Shown: positions 1-7,185, numbered from the stretch's first letter. The stretch is DNA of 9,693 nucleotides from Bacillota bacterium (GCA_030705665.1 JAUZQA010000111.1:1-9693); one strand, 5' to 3'. Notes: a model not told the origin generated them from the sequence alone. Numbers and translations are program-made.

Positions 1-73
1 CCACTTCCTTTTTCCTAACAAACTCCTGATGTACATGCTTAATTTGAAGTATGGAAACTGCTAATCAAACAAG

Positions 74-93
74 AAAGGGCTGATGCGCCCTTT
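74..93 (-). terminator. Intrinsic terminator after aspA
   Basis: A perfect 7-bp stem (AAAGGGC at 74-80, GCCCTTT at 87-93) encloses a 6-base loop and begins about 20 bases beyond the aspA stop. Read on the minus strand, the stem ends in TTT and is followed by CTTGTTTG, an imperfect U-rich tract. Read on the plus strand, it is followed by a run of T, so it may also stop transcription entering from the left. It closes the symporter-aspA unit. The first 60 bases of the window hold no gene that I can support. Confidence 0.75.
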
Positions 94-111
94 TTGCTTG
101 ACTTGTAAACG

Positions 112-1548
112 TTACTGTCTGTCCAAAAGTGCTGCACCCGCAATACCTGGGTGGGTCATTTCATACGGGTCGAGGATCAAATTCAGTTCCTCTTCAGTCA
201 ATACATCATATTTCAAACATAATTCCCGGATTGGCGCTCCACTTAAAATCGCTTCTCTGGCAATACGAGCCGCTACTTCGTACCCAATATGAGGGTTAAC
301 TGCTGTAATGACTCCAACACTTTTTTCTACATACTCTTTTAATCTCACTTCATTCGCTTTTATTCCCATTAAACAATTGTCAGTGAAAGTACGGAAAGCA
401 TTATTCATAATGCTGATTGATTGCAGTAAATTAAATACGAGAACAGGCTCCATAACGTTCAATTCAAGCTGGCCTGCTTCTGATGCAAGACAAATCGTGT
501 GGTCATTGCCAATGACTTGGAATGCCACCTGATTAATCACTTCAGCCATTACTGGATTTACTTTACCTGGCATGATGGAAGAACCGGGCTGCCGCGCAGG
601 CAGCGTGATTTCACCCAAACCCGCTCTTGGACCTGAGGCCATTAAGCGCAAGTCATTCGCAATTTTTGACATATTCATCATACAAACCTTTAATGCTGCT
701 GATACTTCTGTGTAGGCATCCGTATTTTGCGTTGCATCCACAAGATGTTCAGCCCCAATGACTGGAAGGCCGCTGATGTCTGCAAGATGCTGCACCACAA
801 ATTCAATATAGCGCGGGTCCGCATTTAAGCCGGTTCCGACTGCTGTTGCCCCCATATTTAATTCATATAAATGCTGGCGGGATTGCCTGATCCGTTTCAT
901 GTCGCGTTCTAATACGCGGCTGTAAGCTTCAAATTCCTGACCCAGACGAATCGGTACAGCATCCTGAAGGTGGGTTCGTCCCATTTTAATAATAGGATTA
1001 AACTCTTCGGCCTTTTGCTGAAAAACAGTATGCATATCTTCCATGGTAACTAACAATTTCTCTAAAAGATTAAGAACAGCAATATGAATCGCGGTTGGAA
1101 ATGAATCATTCGTTGATTGAGACATATTGACATGGGTATTAGGACTGCAATGGTAATAGTCGCCTTTTTCTTTACCAAGTAATTCAATTGCACGGTTAGC
1201 AAGGACTTCGTTTACATTCATATTAATCGAGGTTCCTGCTCCGCCCTGGATTGGATCAACAATAATTTGGTCGTGCCACTTACCATTGATCATTTCATCT
1301 GCTGCCTTGACGATCGCTTCTCCAATGCCTGAATAAAGACGTTTAACATCCATATTCGCAAGTGCAGCCGCTTTTTTTACCATGGCCATTGCCTTAATTA
1401 ATTCTTCATGAATCCGATATCGTGTGATGGGAAAGTTTTCAACAGCACGAAGGGTTTGAACTCCATAATAAGCATCAGCAGGGACTTCTTTTGATCCCAA
1501 AAAATCCTTTTCGGTACGCATATTTTGTTTTATTTCATTTAGTGTCAT
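112..1548 (-). CDS. aspA: Aspartate ammonia-lyase (aspartase)
   Basis: This enzyme reversibly deaminates L-aspartate to fumarate and ammonium in the cytoplasm, feeding the TCA cycle from amino acids. The 478-residue protein belongs to the aspartase/fumarase superfamily. Conserved blocks are visible in order: GAGTSINMN near residues 104-111, STNDSFPTA at 145-153, GRTHLQDAVP at 190-199, GATAVGTGLN at 233-242 and the signature loop GSSIMPGKVNP at 322-332. By analogy with the well-studied Bacillus aspartase, the first serine of that loop (about S323) is the catalytic base. The N-terminal EKDFLG and DAYYGVQT segments favour aspartase over class II fumarase. The ATG is preceded by GGAGGAG at 1555-1561 with 6-base spacing, which supports it over the internal methionine at residue 10. 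It lies 20 bases downstream of the symporter gene and has no promoter of its own that I can see, so the two are probably co-transcribed and act as an aspartate uptake and breakdown pair. No oddity in the catalytic region. Confidence 0.95.
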   Translation of the reverse strand: MTLNEIKQNMRTEKDFLGSKEVPADAYYGVQTLRAVENFPITRYRIHEELIKAMAMVKKAAALANMDVKRLYSGIGEAIVKAADEMINGKWHDQIIVDPIQGGAGTSINMNVNEVLANRAIELLGKEKGDYYHCSPNTHVNMSQSTNDSFPTAIHIAVLNLLEKLLVTMEDMHTVFQQKAEEFNPIIKMGRTHLQDAVPIRLGQEFEAYSRVLERDMKRIRQSRQHLYELNMGATAVGTGLNADPRYIEFVVQHLADISGLPVIGAEHLVDATQNTDAYTEVSAALKVCMMNMSKIANDLRLMASGPRAGLGEITLPARQPGSSIMPGKVNPVMAEVINQVAFQVIGNDHTICLASEAGQLELNVMEPVLVFNLLQSISIMNNAFRTFTDNCLMGIKANEVRLKEYVEKSVGVITAVNPHIGYEVAARIAREAILSGAPIRELCLKYDVLTEEELNLILDPYEMTHPGIAGAALLDRQ

Positions 1549-1568
1549 TACATTCTCCTCCTATTTTG

Positions 1569-2840
1569 TTATGCAACCTTTGATTCTTTAGCAGAATTCA
1601 AATATTGCTGCGATTTTTCTTTATCAAACTCACCTTCCCATTTCGCCATAGAGATGGCGGCCAATGAGTTTCCTAAAACATTTACGGCTGAGCGAATCAT
1701 ATCCAAAATACGGTCAATACCAGCAATTAAAGCAATTCCTTCTAATGGTAATCCCATAGAGCCAAGTGTTGCGAGCACAACAACAAACGATGCACCTGGG
1801 ACACCTGCCATTCCTTTTGAAGTCATCATGAGTACAAATAATAATGTAATCTGCTGCATTAACGACATGTGTACATTATACATTTGTGCAACAAACAGCG
1901 AAGCAAGCGCCTGATAAATGGCTGATCCAGTCAGATTAAATGTATATCCTGTCGGGATGACGAATGAAACAATTGCCTTCGGACATCCAAACTCCTCCAT
2001 TTTTTTCATAATATTCGGGAGAACTGCCTCAGAACTCGCTGTTGTAAAAGAAATGATAAGTTCTTCTTTTAAAATTTTAATAAGAGTAAAAATATTCGTT
2101 CCGGTTAATTTTGCATTTATACCCAAAATAACAACGGCGAAAAATACTACGGTAATATATACAGCTAATACAAGCTTTCCAAGCGGAAGCAATGTGCTCA
2201 CCCCAAACTTAGCAACCGTAACAGCAATTAAAGCGAAAACACCAAATGGAGCAGTTTTCATAACTTGGTTTGTTACCCAAAACATAGCTTCCAAAACACC
2301 GTTAAAGAAGGAAAGTACTGGCTTTCCCTTCTCTCCGATTGCGGCAACCCCCAGGCCAAAAAGAACACTAAAGAAAATAATTGGCAATAGGTCGCCTTGT
2401 GCCATTGATGCAAACACATTTTGCGGGAATATATGAACGATTGTTTCCGCAAAGCCTTTGTTTTGTGTAGAAGCTGCTGTTTGTTTGTAGGCTGAAATAT
2501 CTGTTTTTGCAAGATGGCTCATATCTACACCAGAACCTGGGTGAAATAAATTGGCAGAAAGCAATCCAATTCCTATTGCAATCGTTGTAATGATTTCAAA
2601 ATATAGAAGCGTCTTCCCACCAATCTTTCCTAACTTTTTTATATCCCCTACACCCGCTACTGCAACAACAAGTGCAGCTATAACAATCGGCATAACTATC
2701 ATTTTAATTAAATGAATGAAAATATCACCGATTGGCGAAATATAGGAAATGGCTGTTTTGTTTCCATAAACAAGAGCTCCAACCACAATACCTAAAATAA
2801 GTGCAACAAAAATTTGGCCTGCTAATCCTAACTTTTTCAT
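1569..2840 (-). CDS. GltP/GltT-type glutamate/aspartate symporter (DAACS family)
   Basis: This is a secondary transporter of the dicarboxylate/amino acid:cation symporter (SLC1-like) family in the cytoplasmic membrane. It probably imports aspartate and/or glutamate with H+ or Na+. The chosen ATG gives 423 residues, the usual family length, and is preceded by AAGGGGG at a 6-base spacing; the frame is open 14 codons further upstream, but those codons lack a good ribosome site. Features in order: hydrophobic segments from about residue 5; the HP1 hairpin with TASSEAVLP at 267-275; the TM7 motif NLTGS at 302-306, where the family usually has N(M/L)DG(T/S); the HP2 hairpin with GMAGVPGASF at 343-352; and TM8 with D376, D380, R383, S384, N387 and N391. 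R383 and D380 match the residues that bind the substrate side-chain carboxylate and amino group in the archaeal homologue GltPh, which supports an acidic amino acid substrate. Two cation-site aspartates of GltPh are replaced here (T304, N391). Linked aspA points to aspartate as the substrate. Which paralogue name applies (gltP, gltT or dctP) cannot be settled. Confidence 0.88.
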   Translation of the reverse strand: MKKLGLAGQIFVALILGIVVGALVYGNKTAISYISPIGDIFIHLIKMIVMPIVIAALVVAVAGVGDIKKLGKIGGKTLLYFEIITTIAIGIGLLSANLFHPGSGVDMSHLAKTDISAYKQTAASTQNKGFAETIVHIFPQNVFASMAQGDLLPIIFFSVLFGLGVAAIGEKGKPVLSFFNGVLEAMFWVTNQVMKTAPFGVFALIAVTVAKFGVSTLLPLGKLVLAVYITVVFFAVVILGINAKLTGTNIFTLIKILKEELIISFTTASSEAVLPNIMKKMEEFGCPKAIVSFVIPTGYTFNLTGSAIYQALASLFVAQMYNVHMSLMQQITLLFVLMMTSKGMAGVPGASFVVVLATLGSMGLPLEGIALIAGIDRILDMIRSAVNVLGNSLAAISMAKWEGEFDKEKSQQYLNSAKESKVA

Positions 2841-2895
2841 CTCCATCCCCCTTGGTATCGTTTTCATTTTTAGGTTGATCAATTACATAACCAAG

Positions 2896-2924
2896 TGTAT
2901 AAGCAAACCTACAAAACGATACAA
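2896..2924 (-). promoter_or_regulatory. Candidate sigma-A promoter for symporter-aspA
   Basis: On the minus strand a -10-like TATACA (2896-2901) lies 17 bases from TTGTAT (2919-2924), which matches only the first three positions of the -35 consensus. The inferred start near 2889 would give a leader of about 50 bases before the symporter ATG. The poor -35 overlaps the tandem decamer repeats, an arrangement expected of an activator-dependent promoter. An A9T6 tract at 2953-2967 lies further upstream and could bend the DNA. This is inferred from sequence alone. Confidence 0.4.
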
Positions 2925-2940
2925 AATGATACAAAAACCC
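2911..2940. repeat. Three tandem 10-bp repeats upstream of symporter
   Basis: Plus-strand units ACAAAACGAT (2911-2920), ACAAAATGAT (2921-2930) and ACAAAAACCC (2931-2940) follow one another exactly. The first two differ at one base and the third keeps the ACAAAA core. The 10-bp period puts each core on the same face of the helix, as in direct-repeat binding sites of response regulators and other activators. The array covers the -35 region of the candidate promoter and runs about 50 bp upstream of the inferred start. The binding protein is unknown. Confidence 0.6.
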
Positions 2941-2973
2941 ACGAAATATTCTAAAAAAAAATTTTTTGTATGC

Positions 2974-3000
2974 AAAAATGCTCGACCTAAGAGGCCGAGC
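2974..3000 (-). terminator. Second hairpin terminator, possible leader attenuator
   Basis: In minus-strand RNA, GCUCG pairs with CGAGC and an inner CCU pairs with AGG. The one imperfect position becomes a G-U pair in this direction but an A-C mismatch on the plus strand, which favours minus-strand use. A-TTTTT follows (2974-2979). It lies between the minD terminator and the symporter promoter. It could be a back-up minD terminator. It could also be an attenuator, because a perfect TATAAT (3015-3020) sits just upstream and an alternative CTAAG/CTTAG pairing (3001-3005 with 2987-2991) would disrupt its inner stem. Confidence 0.6.
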
Positions 3001-3078
3001 CTTAGCATTGATGCATTATACTTTAACGTTATTTATTAAATACTAGACTGAAAATATATATAATTTCCTTTACGATTA

Positions 3079-3107
3079 AAAAGCCTGATCAAAGTGATCA
3101 GGCTTTT
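3079..3107 (-). terminator. Intrinsic terminator after minD
   Basis: A perfect 13-bp stem (3079-3091 with 3095-3107) has a 3-base loop and starts seven bases after the minD stop codon. On the minus strand it contains AGCCTGATCA and its partner and ends in a run of five T. It is the strongest terminator in the window and marks the end of the mre-min transcript. Transcription should therefore not continue efficiently into the symporter-aspA pair. Confidence 0.9.
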
Positions 3108-3113
3108 AGAGCT

Positions 3114-3917
3114 TTATTTTACACCAAAGAATTTCTTTAATTTTGTGAATACACCTTTTTGATGATCTTCTAGGGCCTGAAGCGGAATTGATTCACCAAG
3201 GATCCTGCGTGCAATATTCCGATAGGCAATGGAGGCTTTATTGTTTGGATTTAAGGCTATGGGTTCCCCATGATTGGATGCCTTAATCACTTCATCATCA
3301 TCAACAACAATACCGATTAATTCAATCGATAAATGTGCTGTGATTTCATCAACATCCAGCATGTCTCCATTTTTCATTAAATGGTTACGAATCCGATTGA
3401 TCACCAATTTTGGCGGCTCAACACTTTTTTCCTTTTCAAGTAAACCAATAATTCGGTCAGCATCGCGTACCGCCGAAACTTCCGGTGTTGTGACTACGAT
3501 GGCTTTATCTGCACCGGCAACAGCATTTTTGTAGCCCTGCTCAATTCCTGCCGGACAATCGATGATGATATAATCATAATCTTGTTTTAGATTATCAATT
3601 AAAATCTTCATTTGCTCTGGTGATACAGCAGACTTGTCCGTTGTTTGGGCAGCAGGCAGCAGATAAAGGAGGTCTTCAAATCGTTTATCCTTTACCAAAG
3701 CTTGATGTATTTTACATCTGCCTTCAACTACATCCACAAGATCATAAATAATTCTATTTTCAAGTCCCATAACGACATCCAGGTTCCGTAAACCGATATC
3801 AGTATCGACTAAACAAACTTTTTTCCCTTGCAGTGCTAATGCTGTCCCGATATTAGCAGAAGTTGTTGTTTTACCAACGCCGCCTTTACCAGATGTAATG
3901 ACTATTGCTTCTCCCAC
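3114..3917 (-). CDS. minD: Septum site-determining ATPase MinD
   Basis: MinD is a membrane-associated ParA/MinD-family ATPase that recruits MinC to the membrane near poles and new septa and so blocks FtsZ assembly there. The 267-residue product is typical of Bacillus MinD. Visible motifs are the deviant Walker A GKGGVGKT at residues 10-17 with signature lysine K11 and catalytic-loop K16, the VDTDIGLRNLD switch region at 37-47, and Walker B IIIDCPAG ending with D120 at its core. The last ~14 residues (KGVFTKLKKFFGVK) form the basic amphipathic membrane-targeting helix. The start codon is GTG; it follows AAGGGGG at 3926-3932 with 8-base spacing and yields the conserved N-terminus MGEAIVITSGKGG. 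Only one base separates it from the minC stop, so the two are translationally coupled. An inverted repeat lies directly upstream of its ribosome site. Polar placement in Bacillus needs DivIVA and MinJ, which are encoded elsewhere. Confidence 0.97.
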   Translation of the reverse strand: MGEAIVITSGKGGVGKTTTSANIGTALALQGKKVCLVDTDIGLRNLDVVMGLENRIIYDLVDVVEGRCKIHQALVKDKRFEDLLYLLPAAQTTDKSAVSPEQMKILIDNLKQDYDYIIIDCPAGIEQGYKNAVAGADKAIVVTTPEVSAVRDADRIIGLLEKEKSVEPPKLVINRIRNHLMKNGDMLDVDEITAHLSIELIGIVVDDDEVIKASNHGEPIALNPNNKASIAYRNIARRILGESIPLQALEDHQKGVFTKLKKFFGVK

Positions 3918-3918
3918 T

Positions 3919-4599
3919 TTAACGTCCCCCTTCTAATCTAGTTAGATTAGGTCTTAGATGCATCAATCCTTGTAATCTATCAATAACAATATTTCGGTTT
4001 ATATCTATATAAGCACATTCCATTTCGTGTTTTTCATCGCGGTTTGTTTGGTCTGGCGCTCTATTTAAACAATCACTGATTCGTAATTGGGATGGTTTCA
4101 TACTTGATGCGGCAATCACGGCTTGGTCATTTCCATCGCAGCCTGCATGTGCAATCCCTTTTAATGCTCCCATTACAAATATATTGCCTCCTGCTTTGAC
4201 CGTTCCGCCTGGATTCACATCACCGATCAAGAGCAAATTCCCTGGCACTTCAATCACTTGTCCCGAACGGACAATTTTTGCAATGGTAACCATGCCATGT
4301 TCTTCTCTTTGTTTGTCAGCTTCTTCTTTCGTGATCACTTGCGAATTAATTTCTTCCACAACAAGGTGATTTTTTTGGCGAACCAATTCGCTTAATTCAT
4401 CCTGTTGTCCGGCGGTTAAATATCGATAACCCGTTTCAAGTTTCACCGGGATTAATGCTCGATCTTCATTTGTTATAAGAGTAGCTGATAGTTTCTCATC
4501 CAGCTCTTTTTTTAAATCTTCAAAGGAACAGTCCTCGTTTAAGTGCAAGGTCAGCCCATCCTTTGTTCCTTTAATCGTAACATTTTGCCATTTTTTCAT
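3919..4599 (-). CDS. minC: Septum site-determining protein MinC
   Basis: MinC is the FtsZ inhibitor of the Min system; MinD brings it to the membrane, where it prevents Z-ring assembly away from mid-cell. The 226-residue length is the usual Bacillus length. Residues 1 to about 100 form the N-terminal FtsZ-inhibitory domain. From about residue 103 the C-terminal beta-helix follows, with the diagnostic segment [22 protein letters not shown] starting at R111 (shown here in two parts: RSGQ at 111-114 and GDVNPGG at 126-132) and a run of turn glycines to about residue 157. This domain dimerises and binds MinD. The ATG has GAGGT at 4611-4615 with an 11-base gap, somewhat long. It lies 139 bases after mreD, and a weak terminator-like hairpin in that gap may uncouple minCD from mreBCD. 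Confidence 0.96.
   Translation of the reverse strand: MKKWQNVTIKGTKDGLTLHLNEDCSFEDLKKELDEKLSATLITNEDRALIPVKLETGYRYLTAGQQDELSELVRQKNHLVVEEINSQVITKEEADKQREEHGMVTIAKIVRSGQVIEVPGNLLLIGDVNPGGTVKAGGNIFVMGALKGIAHAGCDGNDQAVIAASSMKPSQLRISDCLNRAPDQTNRDEKHEMECAYIDINRNIVIDRLQGLMHLRPNLTRLEGGR
3933..3950 (-). promoter_or_regulatory. Inverted repeat abutting the minD ribosome site
   Basis: CTAATCTA (3933-3940) and TAGATTAG (3943-3950) are exact inverted copies separated by two bases. In minC-minD mRNA they would form a 7-bp, A/U-rich hairpin with a 4-base loop whose 3' edge touches the minD AAGGGGG site (3926-3932). It lies inside the last codons of minC, so translating ribosomes would melt it. A role in coupling minD translation to minC is plausible but is inferred only from position. 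Confidence 0.45.
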
Positions 4600-4628
4600 G
4601 AAGAGTATTCACCTCAATATAGAAAAGC

Positions 4629-4656
4629 GGAAAAAATAAACTGCTATTTGCAGCTT
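4629..4656 (-). terminator. Weak terminator-like hairpin between mreD and minC
   Basis: In minus-strand RNA, AAGCUGC (4650-4656) pairs with GCAGUUU (4638-4644) around a 5-base loop, with one G-U pair, followed by AUUUUUU (4631-4637). The stem is short and should terminate only part of the transcripts. It sits in the 139-base gap (4600-4738) after mreD, in which I find no open reading frame and no convincing promoter; the best promoter hint is TATATG near 4690 with a poor -35. Confidence 0.35.
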
Positions 4657-4738
4657 ATTAGACGTTGTGCTGTCGCACTCCTTCTTACATATAATTCGAC
4701 AAAAGCACAACAAAATCCTTTTTTCTAAAAAGAATTCA

Positions 4739-5254
4739 TTAGTCAGCTCGTAATCTATCTGCAAACTTTTCGAAATTTCGTTTTAAAGGGTAGGAGGCAA
4801 TGATTAAAAATATTGCATTTAATAGAAGAGTCGGAATGAGACGCATGTTCAAAAAACTCATAAAATCGATCGTTGTTATTCCGATTATTCGATTCATTCC
4901 GTAGACAGCTGATTCCAGCAAGGCCACACCAATTAGTGACACAACGGAAGTAGTGATCAAATTGACCTGTAAAACCTTCATTATTTTTAAAACAATAAAG
5001 GCAGTAAGCGGATATAAAAACAAATAGATACCCATAATTTCTGTAAACACAATATCAAACAATAGTCCAAAAATCAGTCCGTAAATAATACCATGTTTGG
5101 CACTTCCATAGATGGTAAGAAAGAAAATAGTAATGATCAAAAAACGAGGGACCCAGACTTTATCCCCAAATGGGCTTGCGGGCATAAACTGAACAAATAA
5201 GCTTTCAATGAGAAACAAAAGGACAAGAGATACAGGGAGGAGGAGTTTTTTCAT
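4739..5254 (-). CDS. mreD: Rod shape-determining membrane protein MreD
   Basis: MreD is an integral membrane subunit of the elongasome that works with MreC and MreB to organise lateral peptidoglycan synthesis. The 171-residue product is almost wholly hydrophobic, with about five or six membrane segments, starting with residues 4-24. The segment from about residue 36 to 85, with PRFLIITIFFLTIYGS and GLIFGLLFDIVF, resembles the conserved core of Bacillus MreD, and the C-terminus is short and charged. Its ATG overlaps the mreC stop in an ATGA, which indicates translational coupling. GGGGGAG at 5260-5266, inside the end of mreC, is its ribosome site. Identification rests on hydropathy, length and position, because MreD sequences diverge widely. 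Confidence 0.93.
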   Translation of the reverse strand: MKKLLLPVSLVLLFLIESLFVQFMPASPFGDKVWVPRFLIITIFFLTIYGSAKHGIIYGLIFGLLFDIVFTEIMGIYLFLYPLTAFIVLKIMKVLQVNLITTSVVSLIGVALLESAVYGMNRIIGITTIDFMSFLNMRLIPTLLLNAIFLIIASYPLKRNFEKFADRLRAD

Positions 5255-6132
5255 AAATTCTCCCCCTTTTGTGCACCCATATCGCTTGCAGCAGGCTGTG
5301 CCGCATTACGCTTCATCACAAGTACGTCTTCTATATCATAAAAGTTCGCACCTGGCTTAATATATGCGGTTTGATTCAATCCATATTGATCTGTTTTGAC
5401 ACTTTCAACCGTTCCAATTAACAAGCCCGCTGGAAATACCCCGCCTAAGCCTGAGGTAATGACCGTTTGTCCTTTTTTTACTTTTGCATCATAAGGAATT
5501 CTTTTTACAAGAAGTTCTTTTTTCTGCGCATCATAACCTTCCACAAGGCCATATGCATTTGCTTCACCTTGAATATATGCAGAGATCCTATTTTTTGGAT
5601 CCAGTGCACTTAATAATTGAACGGTTGAACTAAATTGGTTAACACTTTTTACTTTTCCAACCAAACCAGTAGCCGTCATAACAGCCATGTTTTGCTCGAT
5701 CCCATTGATTTTACCTTTATCAATCACAATTAAATCATTCCATTGATCTGGATTCCTGCCAATAACAGTCGCAGGTAATGGTTTAAAATCACTCAGGGTC
5801 TTCTTTTCACCTAATACATCACGTAGTTGTTTGTTATCTTTTTGAAGCTTTTGTACTTGAGCTTCAAGGCTTGCAAGTTTATCAACACGTGTTTTCAATT
5901 GTTTGTTCTCTTGATATGTATTTTGTAAATCCTGAAGATTACCAAAAAGATCTACTACATACTGCGTTGGCTTTGATACTAGGGATTGAACCCAGCCGGA
6001 GGTATCTTTCACAAATTGCTCCGGCCAGGAGGGCTGACTCCTCTCCCTTAGAGAAAACCCAATCAATGCCACGAGAATAATGATGCTGATAAGCAGCATA
6101 ATTAAGCGTTTATTCAAGAAAAATTGTGGCAT
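5251..6132 (-). CDS. mreC: Rod shape-determining protein MreC
   Basis: MreC is a bitopic membrane protein that dimerises outside the cytoplasm and links MreB-MreD to the wall-synthesis enzymes RodA and PBP2-type transpeptidases. The 293-residue protein has a short cytoplasmic N-terminus, one membrane segment at about residues 9-27, a coiled coil at about 65-108 rich in Leu, Gln and Lys, and the tandem beta-barrel domain at about 115-275. That domain contains the typical VIGRNPDQWNDLIVIDKG and GLVGKV segments. The last ~18 residues form a polar tail. The ATG follows AGAGGT (6141-6146) with 8-base spacing and lies 26 bases after mreB. The end overlaps the mreD start by four bases. Nothing is missing or truncated. 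Confidence 0.96.
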   Translation of the reverse strand: MPQFFLNKRLIMLLISIIILVALIGFSLRERSQPSWPEQFVKDTSGWVQSLVSKPTQYVVDLFGNLQDLQNTYQENKQLKTRVDKLASLEAQVQKLQKDNKQLRDVLGEKKTLSDFKPLPATVIGRNPDQWNDLIVIDKGKINGIEQNMAVMTATGLVGKVKSVNQFSSTVQLLSALDPKNRISAYIQGEANAYGLVEGYDAQKKELLVKRIPYDAKVKKGQTVITSGLGGVFPAGLLIGTVESVKTDQYGLNQTAYIKPGANFYDIEDVLVMKRNAAQPAASDMGAQKGENL

Positions 6133-6158
6133 GATGAAACACCTCTATTATTGGACTT

Positions 6159-7181
6159 TTATCTTGAGTCCTTCGCTTTATTTTTAAATAAGTTAATATG
6201 GTCTAATGCATTTCCTGTTCCCATTGCAACACAGTCAAGCGGATTTTCTGCAATGATGACGGGCATTTTTGTTTCTTCACTAATGATCCTGTCCAAATTT
6301 CGCAGCAAGGCTCCTCCGCCTGTTAACACAATCCCGCGGTCCATAATATCAGCCGCTAATTCCGGCGGTGTTTTTTCAAGTGTATTTTTGACTGCATCAA
6401 CAATCGCATACACAGTATCTTTTAGGGCAGAAGAAATTTCTTTTGCGGTAATTTCGATGGTTTTTGGCAGGCCAGTCAATAAATCGCGCCCGCGAATTTC
6501 CATATCATCGATTCCTTCAGGGTCACCTGCAGAGCCAATTTCCATTTTAATGGTTTCTGAAGTACGATCACCGATCATTAAATTGTAATTTTTACGTATA
6601 AAGGAAATGATGGCTTCATCCATTTCATCACCGGCGATTCGAATCGATTGGCTGGTAACAATTCCGCCCAAAGAAATGATCGCAACTTCTGTCGTTCCCC
6701 CGCCGATATCAACTACCATGCTGCCTGTCGGCTCCCATACAGGTAAGTTAGCGCCGATTGCTGCAGCAAATGGTTCCTCAATCGTATAAGCATCTCTTGC
6801 ACCTGCAGCCCTTGTAGCATCAATGACTGCCCGTTCCTCAACGGCTGTGATTCCTGATGGAACACATACCATTACGTACGGCTTACCGGAAAACATGCCT
6901 TTATTTTTCATTGCCTGACGTATGTAATATTTCATCATCGTAGCTGTGGTCTCATAATCAGCAATCACCCCGTCTTTCATAGGGCGCAGTGCAACAATAT
7001 TTCCAGGAGTACGTCCGATCATATTTTTTGCGTCATTACCAACAGCAACAATTTGTTTCGTGTCTGTTTGAAGTGCAACAACGGAAGGCTCGCGAAGAAC
7101 GATTCCTTTACCTTTCACAAAAACAAGGGTATTTGCTGTACCCAAGTCAATACCAAGATCTCTTGAACCAATACCAAACAT
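6159..7181 (-). CDS. mreB: Rod shape-determining actin homologue MreB
   Basis: MreB forms ATP-dependent, membrane-bound antiparallel filaments that orient the elongasome and keep rod shape. The 340-residue protein shows the actin-fold signatures in order: phosphate-1 loop GIDLGTANT at residues 10-18, [10 protein letters not shown] from 135 with the hydrolytic glutamate, phosphate-2 loop [12 protein letters not shown] at 156-167, and adenosine motif [15 protein letters not shown] at 283-297. Length and the presence of RadC and MreCD on either side identify it as MreB proper and not Mbl or MreBH. The start [10 protein letters not shown] is chosen because AAAGGGAG precedes it by 9-10 bases and because it matches the family N-terminus. 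The frame is open 11 codons further upstream, but a start there would put the ribosome site inside the coding region. A sigma-A-like promoter about 120 bases upstream and a dyad around the ribosome site suggest separate control from maf-radC. Confidence 0.97.
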   Translation of the reverse strand: MFGIGSRDLGIDLGTANTLVFVKGKGIVLREPSVVALQTDTKQIVAVGNDAKNMIGRTPGNIVALRPMKDGVIADYETTATMMKYYIRQAMKNKGMFSGKPYVMVCVPSGITAVEERAVIDATRAAGARDAYTIEEPFAAAIGANLPVWEPTGSMVVDIGGGTTEVAIISLGGIVTSQSIRIAGDEMDEAIISFIRKNYNLMIGDRTSETIKMEIGSAGDPEGIDDMEIRGRDLLTGLPKTIEITAKEISSALKDTVYAIVDAVKNTLEKTPPELAADIMDRGIVLTGGGALLRNLDRIISEETKMPVIIAENPLDCVAMGTGNALDHINLFKNKAKDSR

Positions 7182-7185
7182 AGTT

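Noticed and set aside
1..60. Minus-strand AGGAG and AAAAGGAAG as ribosome sites, and CATACT as a sigma-E -10 for a following spoIVFA
   Set aside because: No start codon is inside the window, and no matching -35 is seen at the expected spacing; the identity of the next gene cannot be supported.
103..117. TTGTAAACGTTACTG as a catabolite-responsive (cre) element at the aspA end
   Set aside because: The right half does not match the cre consensus, and the position over a stop codon at the end of the operon makes regulation unlikely.
1918..2436. Plus-strand open frame of 172 codons opposite the symporter
   Set aside because: It is the antisense shadow of a well-conserved transporter gene, with no ribosome site or recognisable protein features.
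2841..2882. N-terminal extension of the symporter by 14 codons
   Set aside because: The AAGGGGG ribosome site lies inside this stretch and points to the ATG at 2840, which also gives the normal family N-terminus.
3057..3064. Plus-strand TATAAT in the minD-symporter gap as an antisense promoter
   Set aside because: It lies in simple TA-rich sequence with no -35 at an acceptable distance, and the strong hairpin just downstream would block transcription.
6124..6588. Plus-strand open frame of 154 codons opposite mreB
   Set aside because: It overlaps the conserved mreB coding strand completely and shows low-complexity translation typical of a shadow frame.
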